Positions 37,256 through 47,082 of a stretch of DNA of 47,500 nt are shown in pieces. Both the position numbers and the translations under genes were made by a program. Under the pieces are notes generated by a model. The model saw only the letters and a list, made by a program, of their open reading frames with translations. It searched no databases and had not been told where the DNA came from. The DNA is from an uncultured SAR116 cluster alpha proteobacterium (lineage in GTDB: Bacteria > Pseudomonadota > Alphaproteobacteria > Puniceispirillales > Marisalimonadaceae): assembly GCA_902630555.1 (NCBI GenBank), contig CACOVB010000002.1:1-47500 (forward strand), written 5' to 3'. Positions within the stretch are counted from its first letter, which is position 1; every line of letters begins with the position of its first letter.

Positions 37256-38494
37256 TTGAAATTAATTGTTACAAAATTTGGTGGTACTTCAGTTGGAACA
37301 ATAGATAGAATAAAATCTGTAGCTTCAAGAATAAAAAATGAAGTTAATAATGGATATAATGTAATAGTTGTAGTATCTGCAATGGCTGGAGAAACAAACA
37401 GACTAATTAAGCTAGTAGAAAGTTTAACAAATAATTATAGAACAAGTGAATATGACACAGTAATTTCTTCTGGGGAACAAGTAACATCTGGTTTGCTTGC
37501 AATAGCTTTGAACGAGTTAGGAATTAAATCAAAATCTTATCAAGGTTGGCAAATACCATTTGAAACTGACAATAACTTTAGTAAGGCAAATATTAAAGAA
37601 ATTAAACAAGATAAAATTTTGTTTGACTTAAACGATGGTTATGTGATTGTTGTACCGGGTTTTCAAGGTGTGTACCAAAATAGAGTAACAACACTTGGAA
37701 GAGGAGGTTCTGATACATCAGCTGTAGCATTAGCAGCGGCTTTTGGAGCTGAAAGATGCGATATATACACTGATGTTGACGGAGTTTATACAGCTGATCC
37801 TAGAATTGTGGCTAATGCCCTTAAATTAGAAACAATAACATTCGAAGAGATGTTAGAATTAGCATCACAGGGTGCAAAAGTTCTTCAAACTCGTTCTGTT
37901 GCTCTAGCAATGAATCATAATGTCAATCTGCAAGTTTTGAGTAGTTTTGAAAATAAAAAAGGGACGTTTATTATTAATGAGAGGCAAAAAAGTATGGAAG
38001 AAACAATTATTAGTGGAATTACATATACTTCAAATGAAGCAAAAATAACTTTATTCAATGTAATAGATAAGCCTGGCCAGGCTGCAATGATATTTGGAGC
38101 TCTTGCGGATCAAGGAATTAACGTAGACATGATTGTCCAAACTTCAACAAAAGATGGAGAAGCTACAGATATAACATTTACTGTATTAAAATCAGATTTA
38201 TTAAGTACAAAAGAAATTGTCGAAAACCTTAAAACCACTATTAAATTTAAAAATATGGTAGAGGATAGTAAAGTTTCAAAAGTTTCAGTCGTAGGAAGTG
38301 GAATGAGATCCAAGCCAGGAGTAGCCAAAACAATGTTTAAGACACTAGCGGAGAATAACATAAATATACAAGTGATATCAACGAGTGAGATAAAAATTTC
38401 AGTTCTTATTTCCTCTGATTACACTGAATTAGCTATTAGAACGTTACATGATGCTTTTGGTTTAAGTAAAGATATAAAGTACAATAAATATTGA
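37256..38494 (+). CDS. lysC: Aspartate kinase
   Basis: Aspartokinase phosphorylates aspartate, the committed step toward lysine, diaminopimelate, threonine and methionine. The 412-residue monofunctional form begins KLIVTKFGGTSVGT and contains ISSGEQVTSGLLA, TLGRGGSDTSAVALAAA and DGVYTADPRIV. Two C-terminal ACT domains (from about residue 265; KPGQAAMIFGALADQGINVDMI and later KPGVAKTMFKTLAENNINI) indicate feedback control by lysine and/or threonine. The start is TTG 37256 with AGAGGA five bases upstream; no ATG gives the conserved N-terminus. It opens a plus-strand run of eight genes. Confidence 0.96.
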   Translation: MKLIVTKFGGTSVGTIDRIKSVASRIKNEVNNGYNVIVVVSAMAGETNRLIKLVESLTNNYRTSEYDTVISSGEQVTSGLLAIALNELGIKSKSYQGWQIPFETDNNFSKANIKEIKQDKILFDLNDGYVIVVPGFQGVYQNRVTTLGRGGSDTSAVALAAAFGAERCDIYTDVDGVYTADPRIVANALKLETITFEEMLELASQGAKVLQTRSVALAMNHNVNLQVLSSFENKKGTFIINERQKSMEETIISGITYTSNEAKITLFNVIDKPGQAAMIFGALADQGINVDMIVQTSTKDGEATDITFTVLKSDLLSTKEIVENLKTTIKFKNMVEDSKVSKVSVVGSGMRSKPGVAKTMFKTLAENNINIQVISTSEIKISVLISSDYTELAIRTLHDAFGLSKDIKYNKY

Positions 38495-38527
38495 TTAATT
38501 AAAAAAAAATATGATAAAAGTTAATTA

Positions 38528-39544
38528 ATGAAATTAAACGATAAAAATAATAAAATAAGAAAATCTTATATTGATGATAGAAATATTTCAAAAGATTTTT
38601 CTGAAATTTTTGATGTTTCAGAAAATTTTGAAGATATAGGCTCTTTATTTATTGATGCTAGAGTAAAAAAAAGTTTAACCCAAGAAGATGTAAGCAAAAT
38701 ATTAAAGGTTAGAATCTCTGCTATAAAGCAGGTCGAAAGTGGTGAAGAATTAGAATCATTAGGTTCAGCCTATAGCTTAGGATTTTTAAGAAGTTATGCA
38801 AAATTAGTTGATTTAGATCCTGAAAATATTATTAAAAATTATAAATCATCTAAAAGTGAAAAAAATATAAAATTTGATTATAACTTTCCTAGCGTAACAA
38901 AAGAAAAAAAATCATTATTGCCTGTAATTGCCTTATGCACTTTTCTTTTTTCATTAGTAATTTACTCTAGTTGGTATTATTTAAATATAAATAATTTGGA
39001 AACTGAAAATAAAAACATTACTTATCTAGATAATGACAATAATAATTTAGATTATGTTAAAATCGAAGATAACAAAAATACCCCACCAGATAATACGGAC
39101 AAAATCAATAGTGAAAATGTAGTTATTAGTGAAAAAGAAACCTCAAACAGTATAATTGACGAAAATTATGATAATAAAGTTGTCGATAATAACGAAGATA
39201 GATCAAAAATTTTATTAGAACCCAATACTTTAAAAGAAACTTCAATAAGCAATGAAACTTCTGCAATAGCAAATGAAAGAACACCTAAAGACGAAATGGT
39301 TTTAAAGTCATCAGGAAATAGTTGGGTAGAGATTGAAGATTTGGATGGAAATTCATATTTAACAAGATTAATGAGATCTGGAGAAACATTTGTTGTGCCT
39401 GATAAAAAAGGGTTAACCTTGTCAACCGGAAATGCAGGTGTTTTATCATTAACATTTGGATCTACACATATTTCTAAACTAGGTAGTGTCGGGGAAGTAA
39501 TATCTTCTAGACCATTAAATATTGAAGCCTTTAAAAAAAGGTAA
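38528..39544 (+). CDS. RodZ-like protein (Cro/CI-type HTH, membrane helix, DUF4115)
   Basis: A 338-residue protein. The N-terminal helix-turn-helix (about 38-95: [20 protein letters not shown], then [11 protein letters not shown] and [15 protein letters not shown]) is that of RodZ. One membrane helix lies near 135-158 ([20 protein letters not shown]). An Asn/Asp/Lys-rich linker of about 100 residues follows, and then a C-terminal beta domain ([42 protein letters not shown]) of the DUF4115 type. RodZ bridges MreB filaments to the wall-elongation complex; such a gene upstream of ispG is common in proteobacteria. No mreB is present here, and the role is inferred from domain order. Confidence 0.87.
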   Translation: MKLNDKNNKIRKSYIDDRNISKDFSEIFDVSENFEDIGSLFIDARVKKSLTQEDVSKILKVRISAIKQVESGEELESLGSAYSLGFLRSYAKLVDLDPENIIKNYKSSKSEKNIKFDYNFPSVTKEKKSLLPVIALCTFLFSLVIYSSWYYLNINNLETENKNITYLDNDNNNLDYVKIEDNKNTPPDNTDKINSENVVISEKETSNSIIDENYDNKVVDNNEDRSKILLEPNTLKETSISNETSAIANERTPKDEMVLKSSGNSWVEIEDLDGNSYLTRLMRSGETFVVPDKKGLTLSTGNAGVLSLTFGSTHISKLGSVGEVISSRPLNIEAFKKR

Positions 39545-39557
39545 TATATCTATAAGA

Positions 39558-40649
39558 ATGGATTTTAATTCTTTAACAAAAATTACTCGAAAAACAACAC
39601 GTAAAATTAATATAAAAGACGTTCAGATTGGTGGTGATGCTCCTATAAGCGTTCAAACCATGACAAATACGATTACTTCAAATCCTACTTCAACCTTAAA
39701 TCAAATTGAAACAATAGAAAAAGCTGGTGCTGACTTAGTGAGAGTTTCGTGCCCAGACCAAGATTCCACTTCAAGTTTAAAAGAAATCGTAAAATTTTCA
39801 AATATACCTATTATTGCAGATATACATTTTCATTATCTAAGAGCTATAGAAGCAGCAAAAGCAGGAGCGTCTTGTTTAAGAATTAATCCAGGTAATATAG
39901 GCTCTAAAGAAAAAGTAAAAGATGTTATAAACGCTGCAAAAGATTATGATTGTGCCATTAGAATTGGTGTAAATGCTGGTTCGCTAGAAAAAAATATTTT
40001 AGATAAATATAAGGAGCCTACTTATGAAGCTCTTGTGGAGTCAGCTCTTTTCCATGCAAGTATTTTACAAGAACAAGACTTTCATCGTTTTAAAATTAGT
40101 GTTAAGGCTTCGAATGCATTGTTATCCATTGCGGCGTATTCAAGTCTTTCTGAAAAAATTGATTGCCCATTGCATGTTGGTATTACTGAAGCAGGTAGCT
40201 TTCGTGCAGGAACGGTAAAATCTTCAATTGGAATTGGAAATTTACTGCTTAATGGTATTGGAGACACAATACGAGTTTCATTGTCATCAGATCCTTGTGA
40301 TGAAGTGAGAGTAGGTTTTGATATCTTAAAATCTTTAGGTTTAAGACAAAAAGGTGTTACCGTGATATCTTGCCCATCTTGCGCAAGACAACAATTTGAT
40401 GTTATTAGTACTGTAAGAGAAATTGAAGAACAGTTAGATGACGTTCTAACACCAATAACGGTTTCAATAATAGGATGTGTTGTCAATGGACCAGGAGAAG
40501 CAAGGTCCACAGATGTTGGTATAACTGGTGGTGGAAAAGGTACTCATCAAATTTATGTAAATGGTATACCTGATCATGTTATAAAAAATCAAAGTGTAGT
40601 TGACCACGTTGTTAACGAAGTAAGAAAAAAGTTATCATCTTTAAACTAG
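39558..40649 (+). CDS. ispG: 4-hydroxy-3-methylbut-2-enyl diphosphate synthase (GcpE)
   Basis: An iron-sulfur enzyme of the MEP pathway that reduces MEcPP to HMBPP for isoprenoids, including the ubiquinone side chain. The protein of 363 residues starts near [20 protein letters not shown] and shows [29 protein letters not shown] and RINPGNIG. The cluster ligands are in [11 protein letters not shown] and [11 protein letters not shown] choose ATG 39558, after the rodZ-like stop; the frame remains open back to a TTG at 39522, which would overlap that gene by 23 bases. No strong ribosome site is evident. Confidence 0.96.
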   Translation: MDFNSLTKITRKTTRKINIKDVQIGGDAPISVQTMTNTITSNPTSTLNQIETIEKAGADLVRVSCPDQDSTSSLKEIVKFSNIPIIADIHFHYLRAIEAAKAGASCLRINPGNIGSKEKVKDVINAAKDYDCAIRIGVNAGSLEKNILDKYKEPTYEALVESALFHASILQEQDFHRFKISVKASNALLSIAAYSSLSEKIDCPLHVGITEAGSFRAGTVKSSIGIGNLLLNGIGDTIRVSLSSDPCDEVRVGFDILKSLGLRQKGVTVISCPSCARQQFDVISTVREIEEQLDDVLTPITVSIIGCVVNGPGEARSTDVGITGGGKGTHQIYVNGIPDHVIKNQSVVDHVVNEVRKKLSSLN

Positions 40650-40676
40650 CAATTATTTAATACTTTAGAGGATTTA

Positions 40677-41924
40677 GTGGAAAATTTTCAAACTGTGAGA
40701 GGAGTAAAAGATTTACTGCCAGAAGAGTTAGGCAAAATGAGGTTTATAGAACAACAAGCTACTTTAGTTTGTAAAAATGCTTGTTATGAAGAAATCTCAG
40801 TTCCAATATTTGAATTTGCTGAACTTTTTGAAAAACCACTTGGTGAGACAAGCGACATTGTAACAAAAGAGAATTATGTTTTTCAAGATAGAAGTAATAA
40901 CACATTAATGTTAAGACCAGAGGGAACTACAGGCGTAGTACGTGCAACTATTAATGAAAGTCTTTTTCAAGATTTTCCAAAAAGATTTTTTTATTATGGC
41001 CCTATGTTTCGCTATGAGAGACCTCAAAAGGGCAGATTGAGACAGTTTCATCAATTTGGTGTGGAGTTATTAGGTGTTAAGGATTATTTCGCTGATATTG
41101 AAACAATATATTTAGCTAAGTGTTTTTTAAAAAAAATAGATGTTCTTAGTCAAACTATTTTAAAAATCAATTCACTAGGTGACAATGAGAGTAGAGAAAA
41201 TTATAAAATAAAACTCAAATCATTTTTAAAAAAGTATATTAATGACTTATCCGCAGAAAGTAAAATTAGATTAGAAAATAATCCTTTAAGAATATTAGAT
41301 TCAAAAAATAAAAAAGATATTGAAATTTTATCATCTGCACCAAAATTTCAAAATTATTTGAATAAACAATCATTAGATTTTTTTAATTCGGTATGTGAAG
41401 GCTTAGATAGATTAAAAGTCAATTTTGAGATTGATCAATCTTTGGTAAGAGGATTAGATTATTATTCTCACACGGCTTTTGAATTTAAGACAAATTTTGT
41501 AGGTTCACAGGACGCTGTTTTAGCTGGAGGTAGATATGATGATTTATCTAAGTTGATAAGTAAGCAAAATTTTCCAGGAGTTGGTTGGGCGGCAGGAATA
41601 GAGAGGTTATCAATGTTGTTAGATTACAAGTACAATTCCATACCAATGGTCGGATTAATTGGGCACTCAGATAAATATTATCATGTTTTATTAGACTATT
41701 ATAAAAAATTTCTTAATAACAAAGTTAATGCTCAAATTATTTATAATGGAACTTTATCAAAAAAGTTTAAAAAAGCTGATAAACTTAAGTGCATGTTTGT
41801 TGCTGTTTTAGGTGAAGATGAAATAAAAAATGGAGTACTTCAACTAAAGAATCTTAAAACTGGAGATCAACAACAATTAACTTTTGAAGATATCATTGAA
41901 ATAATAAAGAAAAAAAATGATTAA
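40677..41924 (+). CDS. hisS: Histidyl-tRNA synthetase
   Basis: A class II synthetase that charges tRNA-His. The 415-residue product starts with the family signature [14 protein letters not shown], then [11 protein letters not shown], motif 2 [19 protein letters not shown], the histidine-binding [14 protein letters not shown] and motif 3 [11 protein letters not shown], with a C-terminal anticodon domain. The start is GTG 40677, set by AGAGGA six bases upstream and by the conserved N-terminus. prfA overlaps its end by 8 bases. hisS-prfA-prmC is a known alphaproteobacterial order. Confidence 0.96.
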   Translation: MENFQTVRGVKDLLPEELGKMRFIEQQATLVCKNACYEEISVPIFEFAELFEKPLGETSDIVTKENYVFQDRSNNTLMLRPEGTTGVVRATINESLFQDFPKRFFYYGPMFRYERPQKGRLRQFHQFGVELLGVKDYFADIETIYLAKCFLKKIDVLSQTILKINSLGDNESRENYKIKLKSFLKKYINDLSAESKIRLENNPLRILDSKNKKDIEILSSAPKFQNYLNKQSLDFFNSVCEGLDRLKVNFEIDQSLVRGLDYYSHTAFEFKTNFVGSQDAVLAGGRYDDLSKLISKQNFPGVGWAAGIERLSMLLDYKYNSIPMVGLIGHSDKYYHVLLDYYKKFLNNKVNAQIIYNGTLSKKFKKADKLKCMFVAVLGEDEIKNGVLQLKNLKTGDQQQLTFEDIIEIIKKKND

Positions 41925-42993
41925 TTTACAAGACAATATAAAAAAATTTTTCAAGAGAAAATTGGAGATTGAAGAAACATTGTCTAAATCTAACTTAGAT
42001 CCTAAAGAATATGCGACTTTATCAAAAGAACTGTCTGATGTTACTCAAGTCACTGATCTATCAGCATTAATTAATTCAAAAAAAAATGAATTAGAGGATT
42101 TATATATTTTGTTAAAAGATAAAGGATCAGATGCTGACCTTCAAGATATGGCAAAAGAAGAAAGTAAAATGTTAGAAAATGAATTAAATTCATTAAATAA
42201 AAAATTAGAATTAGCCATTTTGCCAAAAGATAAAGATGATCAAAGAAATGTTATTTTAGAGGTGAGAGCGGGCACAGGTGGAGATGAGGCAGGAATTTTT
42301 GCAGCAAATCTTTTTAATATGTACCAAAAGTTTTCAATGAATAATAATTGGAAATTTGAAATTTTAAGTGTATCTGATACTGGTGTAGGGGGGTATAAAG
42401 AGGCTCATGCTAATATAGTTGGTGGTGGAGCTTTTGGGAAACTCAAGTTTGAATCAGGTGTGCATCGTGTTCAACGAGTACCAGTGACTGAAACCAACGG
42501 AAGAGTGCACACATCAGCAGCAACGGTTGCTGTTTTACCTGAGGTTGAGGATGTGGAAATTAATTTAAATGATAAAGATTTAAGAATTGACGTATATAGA
42601 TCAAGTGGTCCAGGAGGACAATCAGTAAATACAACAGACTCTGCTGTTAGAATAACACACATACCATCAGGTATTGTTGTGAGTCAACAAGATGAAAAAT
42701 CTCAACATAAAAACAAAGCTAAAGCGATGAAAATACTTTTAGCTAGATTGTATGATCAAGAAAGACAAATTCAAAATTCAAAAATAGCTAGTACTAGGAA
42801 AAATCAAGTTGGTACTGGAGATAGATCAGAGAGAATTCGTACTTATAATTATCCTCAAGGGAGAGTAACTGACCATAGAATCAATCTTACTTTACATAAA
42901 ATAGAAAAGATCATTGAGGGGGAAGGTCTTGATGAAATAATTGATAATCTAATTTTGAAAGATAGGATGGAAAAACTAGAAGAAAATGGTTGA
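41917..42993 (+). CDS. prfA: Peptide chain release factor 1
   Basis: RF1 recognises UAA and UAG and triggers peptide release. The 358-residue protein has the PxT codon-recognition motif ([15 protein letters not shown]), the catalytic GGQ in [19 protein letters not shown] and the C-terminal [20 protein letters not shown]. The start overlaps hisS by 8 bases. UAA is the dominant stop in the window, as expected for an AT-rich genome that keeps RF1. The GGQ glutamine is the target of PrmC, encoded next. Confidence 0.97.
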   Translation: MINLQDNIKKFFKRKLEIEETLSKSNLDPKEYATLSKELSDVTQVTDLSALINSKKNELEDLYILLKDKGSDADLQDMAKEESKMLENELNSLNKKLELAILPKDKDDQRNVILEVRAGTGGDEAGIFAANLFNMYQKFSMNNNWKFEILSVSDTGVGGYKEAHANIVGGGAFGKLKFESGVHRVQRVPVTETNGRVHTSAATVAVLPEVEDVEINLNDKDLRIDVYRSSGPGGQSVNTTDSAVRITHIPSGIVVSQQDEKSQHKNKAKAMKILLARLYDQERQIQNSKIASTRKNQVGTGDRSERIRTYNYPQGRVTDHRINLTLHKIEKIIEGEGLDEIIDNLILKDRMEKLEENG

Positions 42994-43882
42994 TTTTTTT
43001 AATTCAAAAGAATTATTGATAGATGGTATTAGTAAACTAAAATCTTACAAAATTCCAAATCCAGAAATAGACGCAAGAATTTTATTATCCCATGCAACCA
43101 ATTATCACGATACTATTTACATGCATAATAATATTTCAATATCAAAAAAGGATAAAAATAAATTTTATTGTTTTTTAGACAAAAGAATTCAAGGAAAACC
43201 AGTTTCAAGAATATTAGGGTCAAGAAATTTTTGGAAAAATAATTTTTTAATTAATAAATATACACTTGATCCAAGGCCAGATTCTGAAGTTATCATAGAT
43301 ATTTTAACTAAAGCTTGCAGAAATAGTAGTAACCATTTTCAAGTTCTTGATCTTGGATCCGGTTCTGGTTGTATTGGTTTATCCTTAATTGATGAAATTA
43401 AAAACACATCACTTTTATCTGTAGATATATGTAAACAATCTTTGGAAATATTGAACAAAAATGCAAATAGACTTAATCTTATGAATAAATTACACTGTGC
43501 ACAAATTAATTGGTTTGAAAAAACATGGATTGAAAATATCAAAATAATTACTCAAAACGAAAAATTATTTTCAAAAAATAAATTCGATATTATAGTATGT
43601 AATCCACCATACATAAAATCATCAGATATTGAAAAACTTCAAACTGAAGTAAAAAATTATGATCCCTTAGTATCTTTAGATGGAGGCATTGATGGATGTG
43701 ATAGTTATAGGGCAATATTTAAGGATATAAGAGAGCTTTTAGCTGCAGGGGGTGTATGTTTTTTTGAAATAGGTTATGATTTGTTAGATAATATTAAAAT
43801 TATTCTAAAAGAATTTAATTTGAATTTAATTGAAGTATACAAAGATTTTTATGGTCATAGTCGAGTTATTGAGATAAATTGA
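42986..43882 (+). CDS. prmC: Release factor glutamine methyltransferase
   Basis: A 298-residue SAM-dependent enzyme that methylates the GGQ glutamine of RF1 and RF2. It has the N-terminal helical domain ([15 protein letters not shown]), [26 protein letters not shown] motif [15 protein letters not shown] and the hallmark [13 protein letters not shown]. The start overlaps prfA by 8 bases, so enzyme and substrate are translated together. A tighter link than usual is not implied; the pair is common in bacteria. Confidence 0.95.
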   Translation: MVDFFNSKELLIDGISKLKSYKIPNPEIDARILLSHATNYHDTIYMHNNISISKKDKNKFYCFLDKRIQGKPVSRILGSRNFWKNNFLINKYTLDPRPDSEVIIDILTKACRNSSNHFQVLDLGSGSGCIGLSLIDEIKNTSLLSVDICKQSLEILNKNANRLNLMNKLHCAQINWFEKTWIENIKIITQNEKLFSKNKFDIIVCNPPYIKSSDIEKLQTEVKNYDPLVSLDGGIDGCDSYRAIFKDIRELLAAGGVCFFEIGYDLLDNIKIILKEFNLNLIEVYKDFYGHSRVIEIN

Positions 43883-43890
43883 TTTTTTAT

Positions 43891-43918
43891 TTGGAATATT
43901 TTATTTTTTGTATATAGT
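43891..43918 (+). promoter_or_regulatory. Possible sigma-70 promoter before the DUF4167 gene
   Basis: TTGGAA (43891-43896) and TATAGT (43913-43918) are 16 bases apart in an 88-base gap. Both elements match the consensus at four or five positions, but the gap is so AT-rich that chance is a real possibility. Confidence 0.3.
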
Positions 43919-43970
43919 ACAAAGATCTTTTTACAAATGTTAATACATTTTATTTAGAATTCAGGGTGAT

Positions 43971-44435
43971 ATGAGAAAGCATAACGGACGCCGCCGACAT
44001 AGGGGGCAAAACCGAAGAAATTTTAACAACTTAAACAAGAATACTGTAATTGAGAGTTTTGGACCAATTTCTCAGATAAGAGGTAATGTCCAACAATTGA
44101 ATGAAAAGTATAATAATCTTGGTAATGATGCAGCTTCCAATGATGATAAAGTGTTATCAGAAACGTATTATCAATTCGCAGATCATTATCATAGATTATT
44201 AAAAGAGATTGAAATCTCGAATGAAAATAAAAATTTAAATGGTTTAAAAGTAGATAATGTTGATGAAAAAGATCATAGTTTAGATTTTGATGATGAACCA
44301 AAACCTTCTAGAAAAGAAAGAAGTATTAAAGCTAAAATCAAAGAAGACGAAGAAAGAACTACTAAGAGTCCCGCTCCTGAGTTAGAATTAACTGAGAGTG
44401 ACAATAAAATCAAAGACGTTAATTTTCTAAAATAA
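43971..44435 (+). CDS. DUF4167 family protein
   Basis: A 154-residue, highly basic-then-acidic protein of a family found in Alphaproteobacteria. The N-terminus RKHNGRRRHRGQNRRNFNNL is very Arg/Asn-rich, and the conserved core includes FGPISQIRGNVQQLNEKYN and YYQFADHYHRLLKEI. The C-terminal half is charged and probably disordered. The basic start suggests nucleic acid or ribosome binding, but no function is established. GGTGAT directly precedes the ATG. Its place between prmC and clpB is standard for the class. Confidence 0.92.
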   Translation: MRKHNGRRRHRGQNRRNFNNLNKNTVIESFGPISQIRGNVQQLNEKYNNLGNDAASNDDKVLSETYYQFADHYHRLLKEIEISNENKNLNGLKVDNVDEKDHSLDFDDEPKPSRKERSIKAKIKEDEERTTKSPAPELELTESDNKIKDVNFLK

Positions 44436-44462
44436 AAATTATATTTTTGTATCCATAGTTTA

Positions 44463-44490
44463 TTGAATAGTTTTATTTACTTGCCATATA
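44463..44490 (+). promoter_or_regulatory. Possible heat-shock-type promoter of clpB
   Basis: TTGAAT (44463-44468) and CCATATA (44484-44490) are 15 bases apart and resemble RpoH elements, though less closely than the groES promoter. The predicted start, about seven bases past the -10 box, would fall within a few bases of the clpB ATG at 44500. Confidence 0.4.
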
Positions 44491-44499
44491 AAACATACA

Positions 44500-47082
44500 A
44501 TGAAATCATTTAGTGATAGATGTAAGGAACTATTTATTGGAGCTGAGAAACTAGCAAGAGTTTCTAATAATCTTTATATATATCCTGAACATTTAGCATT
44601 AACTATATTTTCAAATCCGTCATACCTGATAAAAAAAATATTAGATGAGGCTAATTTAGATGTTGAAAGTATTATTTCAGATATTAAAAAAAACTTGTCA
44701 AAATTACCAATTATAAAATCAGAAATAAAAGAAATTAAAATTCATCATGAAACGAATAAATTACTTAACTATGCAATTTATTTAGCTAATGAAAACGGTG
44801 ATGATTTAGTAGCTGAGGATTATTTGCTTTTAGCATTAATATCAGAAAAAAATAACTTATCGAATATTTTTAAAAGTCAAAAAATAAATGAAGAAAAATT
44901 AAAAATTGTCATAGATCAGGTGAGAAGAGGTGAAAAGGCCATGACTAATACAGCAGAAAATAACTTTGATAGTTTAAATAGATATGCAGTTGATCTTACT
45001 CAAAAAGCATCCCATGGGCTAATTGATCCTGTTATTGGAAGAGACGATGAGATTCGAAGAGCTATTCAAATTTTATCAAGAAGAACAAAAAATAATCCCG
45101 TTTTAATTGGTGAACCTGGTGTGGGAAAGACAGCAATAGTTGAAGGTTTAGCTCAACGGATTGTTAACCAAGACGTTCCAGATAGCATAAAAAGTAAAAA
45201 AATATTTTCATTAGATATATCAAGCTTAGTGGCTGGTTCAAAATTTAGAGGAGATTTCGAAGAAAGACTCAAGAGTGTCTTAAATGAGATTACAAAAAAA
45301 ACTAATGAAGTTATTTTATTTATTGATGAATTACATACGTTAGTTGGTGCTGGAGCTTCAGAAGGAGCTATTGATGCTTCAAATATGCTTAAACCAAGTT
45401 TAGCGAGAGGGGAGTTGCATTGTATAGGTGCTACTACTTTGAATGAATATAGAAATTATATTGAAAAAGATACTGCTTTAGCAAGGAGATTCCAGCAGCT
45501 ATATGTAGATGAACCAAGTTTAGATAATACTGTATCCATACTCCGTGGATTGAAAGAGAAGTATGAGTTGCATCATGGTATTTCAATAAGTGATAAAGCT
45601 TTAATATCTGCTAGCAAGCTTTCGTCTAGATATATAACAGAAAGATTTTTACCTGATAAGGCAATCGATTTAATTGATGAAGCTGCCAGTAAAAAAAGAA
45701 TAGAACTTGATTCTAAACCTGATAATTTGGATGAATTAGACAGAAAAATAATGCAACTCAACATTGAAAAAAAAGTTTTAGCAAAAGAAAAAGATGCTGA
45801 CTCATTAAAACGTTTTGAACTAGTAAATACAGAATTGCAAGATTTACAGCAAAAATCTCATGAATTTACAAAAGAATGGAATTTGAAAAAAAAACAAATT
45901 GAGAAAATTCAAAATACTAAATTTGAACTTGAAAATGCAAAGAATGAACTAGCTTTAGCAAAAAGAAATGGTGATTGGGAAAAAGCGGGAGAACTATCAT
46001 ATCAAATAATACCATCACTGGTTGAAACTTTAGAAATATCAAATAAAAAAAATAAGACTGATGAAAAAAACTTTATTGAAAACACCATATATGAAGAAGA
46101 TATAGCAAATGTTATTTCTAAATGGACTGGAATACCAGTTTCAAAGATGTTGGAAGATGAAAAAAATAAATTTCTTCAGATTGAAACTTGGTTAAATAAC
46201 AAAATTATTGGTCAAGAAGAATCAATAAAAAAAATATCAAATGCTTTAAGACGAGCTAGATCTGGTTTAAACGATTTAAAAAGACCATTAGGTTCTTTTT
46301 TATTTTTAGGTCCAACTGGCGTAGGAAAAACAGAAACAGCTAAATTACTAGCCTCTTTTTTATTTGATGATGAGAAATCTTTATTAAGAATTGATATGTC
46401 AGAATTTATGGAAAAACATTCTGTTTCCAGATTAATTGGAGCACCTCCAGGATATGTGGGACATGAAGATGGAGGAAAATTAACTGAAAGTGTCAGACGA
46501 AGACCATTCAAAGTTATATTATTTGATGAGATTGAAAAAGCTCATCCTGAGGTGTTGAATATTCTGCTTCAAGTTCTTGATGATGGAAGATTAACGGACA
46601 GTCAGGGAAGATTAGTTGATTTTAGAAATACCATAATAATTTTAACCAGTAATATGGGGTCAAATTATTTTGATGATTGGCAAAATACAACTGAAGAAAA
46701 TGAAAGTACAAAATTATTAAAAAATAATATTATGAGCTCTGTAAAAACTTTTTTGAGGGCTGAATTTATAAATAGATTAGATGAAATTTTATTTTTTACA
46801 AAATTAACTAGAAATAATATCAAGGTGATAGCTGAGATCCAATTAAAAGAGCTTAATGAAAGATTAAATGAGATGAATATTAATCTTACTTGGGATGAGA
46901 GTGTTGTAAATTTAATAACTTTAGAAGGATATAATCCTGAATATGGCGCTAGACCAATAAAAAGAACTATAAGGTATTTAATTGAGGACAAAATTAGTGA
47001 TCTTATTTTGAAAGAAGAATTAGAGAAAAAAGTAATAAAATTAAAAGAAATTGACGGATATATTGAATTAAACGTGGATTAA
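44500..47082 (+). CDS. clpB: ATP-dependent disaggregase ClpB
   Basis: An 860-residue Hsp100 chaperone that threads aggregated proteins with DnaK's help. It has an N-terminal Clp-N domain (FSDRCKELFIGAEKLA, YIYPEHLAL), NBD1 with Walker A GEPGVGKTAIVEG (about 205), the ClpB-specific coiled-coil middle domain (about 405-530, LDELDRKIMQLNIEKKVL) and NBD2 with GPTGVGKTETAK (about 605) and Walker B VILFDEIEKAHPEV. The C-terminus has YNPEYGARPIKRTI. The ATG matches the family N-terminus but no Shine-Dalgarno is visible. The middle domain distinguishes it from ClpA. Its stop interlocks with that of the M23 peptidase gene. Confidence 0.97.
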   Translation: MKSFSDRCKELFIGAEKLARVSNNLYIYPEHLALTIFSNPSYLIKKILDEANLDVESIISDIKKNLSKLPIIKSEIKEIKIHHETNKLLNYAIYLANENGDDLVAEDYLLLALISEKNNLSNIFKSQKINEEKLKIVIDQVRRGEKAMTNTAENNFDSLNRYAVDLTQKASHGLIDPVIGRDDEIRRAIQILSRRTKNNPVLIGEPGVGKTAIVEGLAQRIVNQDVPDSIKSKKIFSLDISSLVAGSKFRGDFEERLKSVLNEITKKTNEVILFIDELHTLVGAGASEGAIDASNMLKPSLARGELHCIGATTLNEYRNYIEKDTALARRFQQLYVDEPSLDNTVSILRGLKEKYELHHGISISDKALISASKLSSRYITERFLPDKAIDLIDEAASKKRIELDSKPDNLDELDRKIMQLNIEKKVLAKEKDADSLKRFELVNTELQDLQQKSHEFTKEWNLKKKQIEKIQNTKFELENAKNELALAKRNGDWEKAGELSYQIIPSLVETLEISNKKNKTDEKNFIENTIYEEDIANVISKWTGIPVSKMLEDEKNKFLQIETWLNNKIIGQEESIKKISNALRRARSGLNDLKRPLGSFLFLGPTGVGKTETAKLLASFLFDDEKSLLRIDMSEFMEKHSVSRLIGAPPGYVGHEDGGKLTESVRRRPFKVILFDEIEKAHPEVLNILLQVLDDGRLTDSQGRLVDFRNTIIILTSNMGSNYFDDWQNTTEENESTKLLKNNIMSSVKTFLRAEFINRLDEILFFTKLTRNNIKVIAEIQLKELNERLNEMNINLTWDESVVNLITLEGYNPEYGARPIKRTIRYLIEDKISDLILKEELEKKVIKLKEIDGYIELNVD

